DNA from: an uncultured Lachnospiraceae bacterium
GTDB taxonomy: Bacteria; Bacillota; Clostridia; Lachnospirales; Lachnospiraceae
Assembly: GCA_902784025.1 (NCBI GenBank)
Contig: CACZTF010000016.1
Coordinates: forward strand, 1 to 8,346
Length of the DNA: 8,346 nucleotides
Direction of reading: 5' to 3'
Shown here: in pieces, positions 6,150 through 8,346 of the stretch
Numbering within the stretch: position 1 is the first letter of the stretch
Layout of the letters: every line of letters starts with the position of its first letter
Notes under the pieces: model-generated
Told to the model about the DNA's origin: nothing
The model's input: only the letters and a program-made list of their open reading frames with translations
Databases searched by the model: none
Made by a program: the position numbers and the translations under genes

Positions 6150-6204
6150 TTCCCCGAAATCTTAATAAAGAGCAGTTCATCTGCCCTGTCCGGAGTAGTA
6201 TAGA

Positions 6205-7602
6205 ATGATAACATATGATCTTAGAGAACGTGGGTCAGAGCCCATCTATGTTTTTTTGTACAAAAAAATCAGAGATGATATATTAGACGGTCACATCAGA
6301 CCAAACGAAAAACTCCCCTCAAAAAGAACATTTGCAAGTAACCTGAATGTGGGTGTAAATACGGTAGCAAATGCTTATGACCAGCTTCTTTCGGAGGGTT
6401 ATCTTTATTCTTCCGAAAAACGAGGCTATTTTGCTACAGATATGCAGAAGTTTCATGATATTAAAATAAACACCTCTGCCCCCAGGCCTGTTTTGCTTGA
6501 AGAAGAACCTGATTTTTTTATGGATTTCAGGGCTAACCGTATAAACCTGAATAATTTTCCCATATCTACATGGAACAGCTGCATGCGCAAGGCTATTCTG
6601 GACGGTGGAGACAATCTGTACAAGACCGTGCCTTATAACGGTATCCCGCAGCTCAGAAATGCCATATCTTCGTACCTTTACAGAAATAAAGGAATGAGTG
6701 TTGACCCTGAGTTTATATTTATAGGAGCAGGTACTGAGGTCCTCCTCCGCAAGATATTCGAGTTGTTTGATCCCGGTGTAGGGGTAGCCATGGAGGGAAT
6801 CGGTCATAAGACCCTTGCAAAACAGGCACATAAGCTGAACATACGCATAAATATAATTCCCGGTGATGATGACGGTATGGATACAAAAAAACTTGCAAAA
6901 AGTGATTCTTCCGTTTGCTATGTAATGCCTGCCAACCGCTTTCCTACAGGCCGTGTTATCCCCATCAAAAAAAGGCTTGAGATTTTTTCCTGGGCCTACA
7001 GCGATGAAAACAGATTCATTATTGAGGATGATTATGACAGTGAATTCCGTTACAGCGGACGTATGATCCTGCCTATGTTTGCCGAGGATACAAAAAAACG
7101 TACCATTTATATGAATACATTCTCAAAAACCATGGTTCCTTCCCTGCGTATAAGTTATATGATCCTCCCGGAAAAGCTTGCCAGGGTATATAAGGACACC
7201 CTGGGTTTTTATTCATGTACCGTATCAAGCTTTGAGCAGTTCGCTCTGGCTCAGTTTATCGAAAGCGGCGCTTTTGAAAGACACATCAGCCGCATGCGCA
7301 ATTTTTACCGGAAACAGAGGGTCGCTATACTTAAAGAATTATTGGCATCTCCTATCGCTCCAAAAGCAAGCATAGAAGAACATAATGCAGGCACTCATTT
7401 TCTTTTAAAGATCAAAACACACAAAACCAAAGAAGATATTTACAAAGAGGGCATCAGTAAAGACCTGCATATATCATTTTTCTCTGATTACATTGTTGAA
7501 GACACAGACAAACCGGGGTTTGTTACTCTAGTGATCAATTACGCAGCTATAGTACCGGACAAGATCCCCGAGGTGGTGAAACGCCTGAATGAGATTTTTT
7601 AA
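6205..7602 (+). CDS. MocR/PdxR-family regulator: GntR DNA-binding domain fused to PLP aminotransferase-like domain
   Basis: The 465-residue protein has a GntR winged helix at about 11-78 (LPSKRTFASNLNVGVNTV at 37-54, then the wing SEKRGYFAT). A linker leads to a fold-type I aminotransferase-like domain from about 105. PLP-binding residues are present: the Schiff-base lysine K308 in TFSKTMVPSLR, and D275 and Y277 in IEDDYDSEFRY at the same spacing as in GabR. Such proteins sense PLP or a PLP-amino-acid adduct and switch genes such as pdxST or gabTD. Two motifs depart from the usual pattern: 'PSHQFPTG' reads PANRFPTG at 242-249, and the 'E-x-PGY' segment reads EGIGHK at 197-202. GGAG nine bases upstream supports the ATG. 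It diverges from the TetR gene and is followed after 22 bases by comFC. No PLP-synthesis or aminotransferase target is nearby, so the ligand and regulon are unknown. Confidence 0.92.
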   Translation: MITYDLRERGSEPIYVFLYKKIRDDILDGHIRPNEKLPSKRTFASNLNVGVNTVANAYDQLLSEGYLYSSEKRGYFATDMQKFHDIKINTSAPRPVLLEEEPDFFMDFRANRINLNNFPISTWNSCMRKAILDGGDNLYKTVPYNGIPQLRNAISSYLYRNKGMSVDPEFIFIGAGTEVLLRKIFELFDPGVGVAMEGIGHKTLAKQAHKLNIRINIIPGDDDGMDTKKLAKSDSSVCYVMPANRFPTGRVIPIKKRLEIFSWAYSDENRFIIEDDYDSEFRYSGRMILPMFAEDTKKRTIYMNTFSKTMVPSLRISYMILPEKLARVYKDTLGFYSCTVSSFEQFALAQFIESGAFERHISRMRNFYRKQRVAILKELLASPIAPKASIEEHNAGTHFLLKIKTHKTKEDIYKEGISKDLHISFFSDYIVEDTDKPGFVTLVINYAAIVPDKIPEVVKRLNEIF

Positions 7603-7613
7603 TAAATAAAAAC

Positions 7614-7619
7614 AGGAGA
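7614..7619 (+). promoter_or_regulatory. Ribosome binding site of comFC
   Basis: AGGAGA, five bases before the ATG at 7625 and inside the short gap after the mocR stop. It fixes the start of the last gene of the window. Confidence 0.75.
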
Positions 7620-7624
7620 AATAA

Positions 7625-8346
7625 ATGTACAAAAAAATAATAACTTTGGGAAAGACCGTGATTGATGCCCTTTATCCGCCTGCATGTGCGATCTGCGGAA
7701 AGCCTTTGTCCAAAAAAGCAGATGCTTGCAATCCTCCCGGAGCACATGCGGAATGTGCCTCATATGTACAACCGATAAGCGGAGTTTCCTGCTCAAAATG
7801 CGGCAAACCCATAGATGAGGATAATTATTTATGCAAAGACTGTTCTGATACAAAACACACCTTTACCCAGGCTGTGGCAGCATATGAGATCAGTCCGGAT
7901 CTGAAAGATTCCTTATATCGTTTCAAGTACAAAAACAAAAGAGAATACGCTTTGTTTTTTGCAAACAGTATTTTTAAAGCTCATAAAAATCTTCTGCATT
8001 TCTGGCAGCCCGAGCTGATAATCCCTATTCCCATGCATCATAAAAAAGAACGTATAAGAGGATATAACCAGGCCGCTCTTATCGCAAAAGAACTGGGCAG
8101 GTTTATGGAAATACCCGTGGACACCGATATCCTTAAACGCATTAAAAAAACAGTCCCCTTAAAGGACTGTACTTCAGATGCACGCAGAGTAATACTCAAA
8201 GGTGCTTTTGAACTCAGCAGTGTTCTGAATGTAAAAAGAGTGCTGCTGGTTGATGATATATATACTACCGGAGCTACACTGGATGAATGCGCTTCTGTCC
8301 TTAGATCAGGAGGAGCACAAGAGATATACTGTGCAAACGTGTGCAC
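7625..8346 (+). CDS. comFC: ComFC-type phosphoribosyltransferase-like protein, 3' end cut by the window
   Basis: The 240 visible codons cover nearly the whole ComF/GntX family length of about 230-245 residues, so only a few residues are missing. The N-terminus is a zinc-ribbon-like region with cysteines at 21/24, 35, 44, 56/59 and 70/73. The phosphoribosyltransferase-like domain follows, with PIPMHHKKERIRGYNQ at 134-149 and the PRPP-loop motif VLLVDDIYTTGATL at 206-219. In competent bacteria ComFC helps bring single-stranded DNA into the cytoplasm with the ComFA helicase; in non-competent species the role is unclear. The family's usual T-x-x-Q-x-x-L-x(4)-R-x-x-N stretch before GAF is diverged: at 176-195 the Q, L and N positions are L179, C182 and I190, while T176, R187 and GAF are kept. 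It is probably co-transcribed with the MocR-type gene; comFA is not adjacent on the upstream side. Confidence 0.92.
   Translation, partial: MYKKIITLGKTVIDALYPPACAICGKPLSKKADACNPPGAHAECASYVQPISGVSCSKCGKPIDEDNYLCKDCSDTKHTFTQAVAAYEISPDLKDSLYRFKYKNKREYALFFANSIFKAHKNLLHFWQPELIIPIPMHHKKERIRGYNQAALIAKELGRFMEIPVDTDILKRIKKTVPLKDCTSDARRVILKGAFELSSVLNVKRVLLVDDIYTTGATLDECASVLRSGGAQEIYCANVC

Noticed and set aside
6319..6831. 170-codon minus-strand open frame inside the MocR gene
   Set aside because: It lies antisense to a complete, motif-rich coding region, and its translation resembles no family I recognise.
7547..8346. Minus-strand open frames opposite comFC
   Set aside because: The plus strand reads as an unbroken ComFC protein with zinc-ribbon cysteines and a PRPP loop, so these are antisense shadows.
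1..8346. CRISPR array, insertion sequence, tRNA, rRNA or phage-like island
   Set aside because: I saw no regularly spaced repeats, transposase or integrase motifs, terminal inverted repeats with target duplications, or tRNA-like cloverleaf.

Overview
The window looks like chromosomal DNA from a low-GC Gram-positive anaerobe of the class Clostridia, most likely a Lachnospiraceae member. The reasons are the AT-rich intergenic DNA, strong AGGAGG-type ribosome binding sites, the gene order ecfA1-ecfA2-ecfT-truA, and a fused TsaB-RimI protein. The lineage is inferred from gene content and style, not from a database match.

Layout, left to right. (1) Positions 1-55 hold the first 18 codons of a minus-strand gene that reads like urease gamma subunit (ureA). 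A long AT-rich leader and promoter region follows it. (2) Positions 531-5169 hold a minus-strand housekeeping cluster, transcribed right to left: ecfA1, ecfA2, ecfT, truA, then a tsaB-rimI fusion. A candidate promoter lies near 5269-5297 and a clear rho-independent terminator at 337-361. (3) A minus-strand TetR-family regulator (5386-5958) has its own terminator at 5321-5343. (4) Diverging from it on the plus strand is a MocR/PdxR-type regulator (6205-7602), a GntR DNA-binding domain fused to a PLP aminotransferase-like domain. Only 22 bases downstream is comFC (7625 to the window end), a competence-type phosphoribosyltransferase-like protein cut off a few residues before its expected end.

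How the genes work together. EcfA1, EcfA2 and EcfT form the shared energy-coupling module of an ECF vitamin/metal importer; no substrate-binding S component is present, so the module probably serves S components encoded elsewhere. TruA (pseudouridine 38-40) and TsaB (t6A37) both modify the tRNA anticodon arm, and RimI acetylates ribosomal protein S18, so the end of this cluster is about translation. The TetR/MocR pair shares a 246-base divergent region with a 7-bp-arm inverted repeat and a palindrome that overlaps the mocR -35 box. Their targets and ligands cannot be read from the sequence.

The window is mostly ordinary core-genome content. I see no CRISPR array, insertion sequence, phage gene, tRNA or rRNA, and no convincing previously undescribed system. 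The points worth a second look are the departures from consensus in the MocR and ComFC proteins, the fused TsaB-RimI, and several inverted repeats in leaders and promoters.
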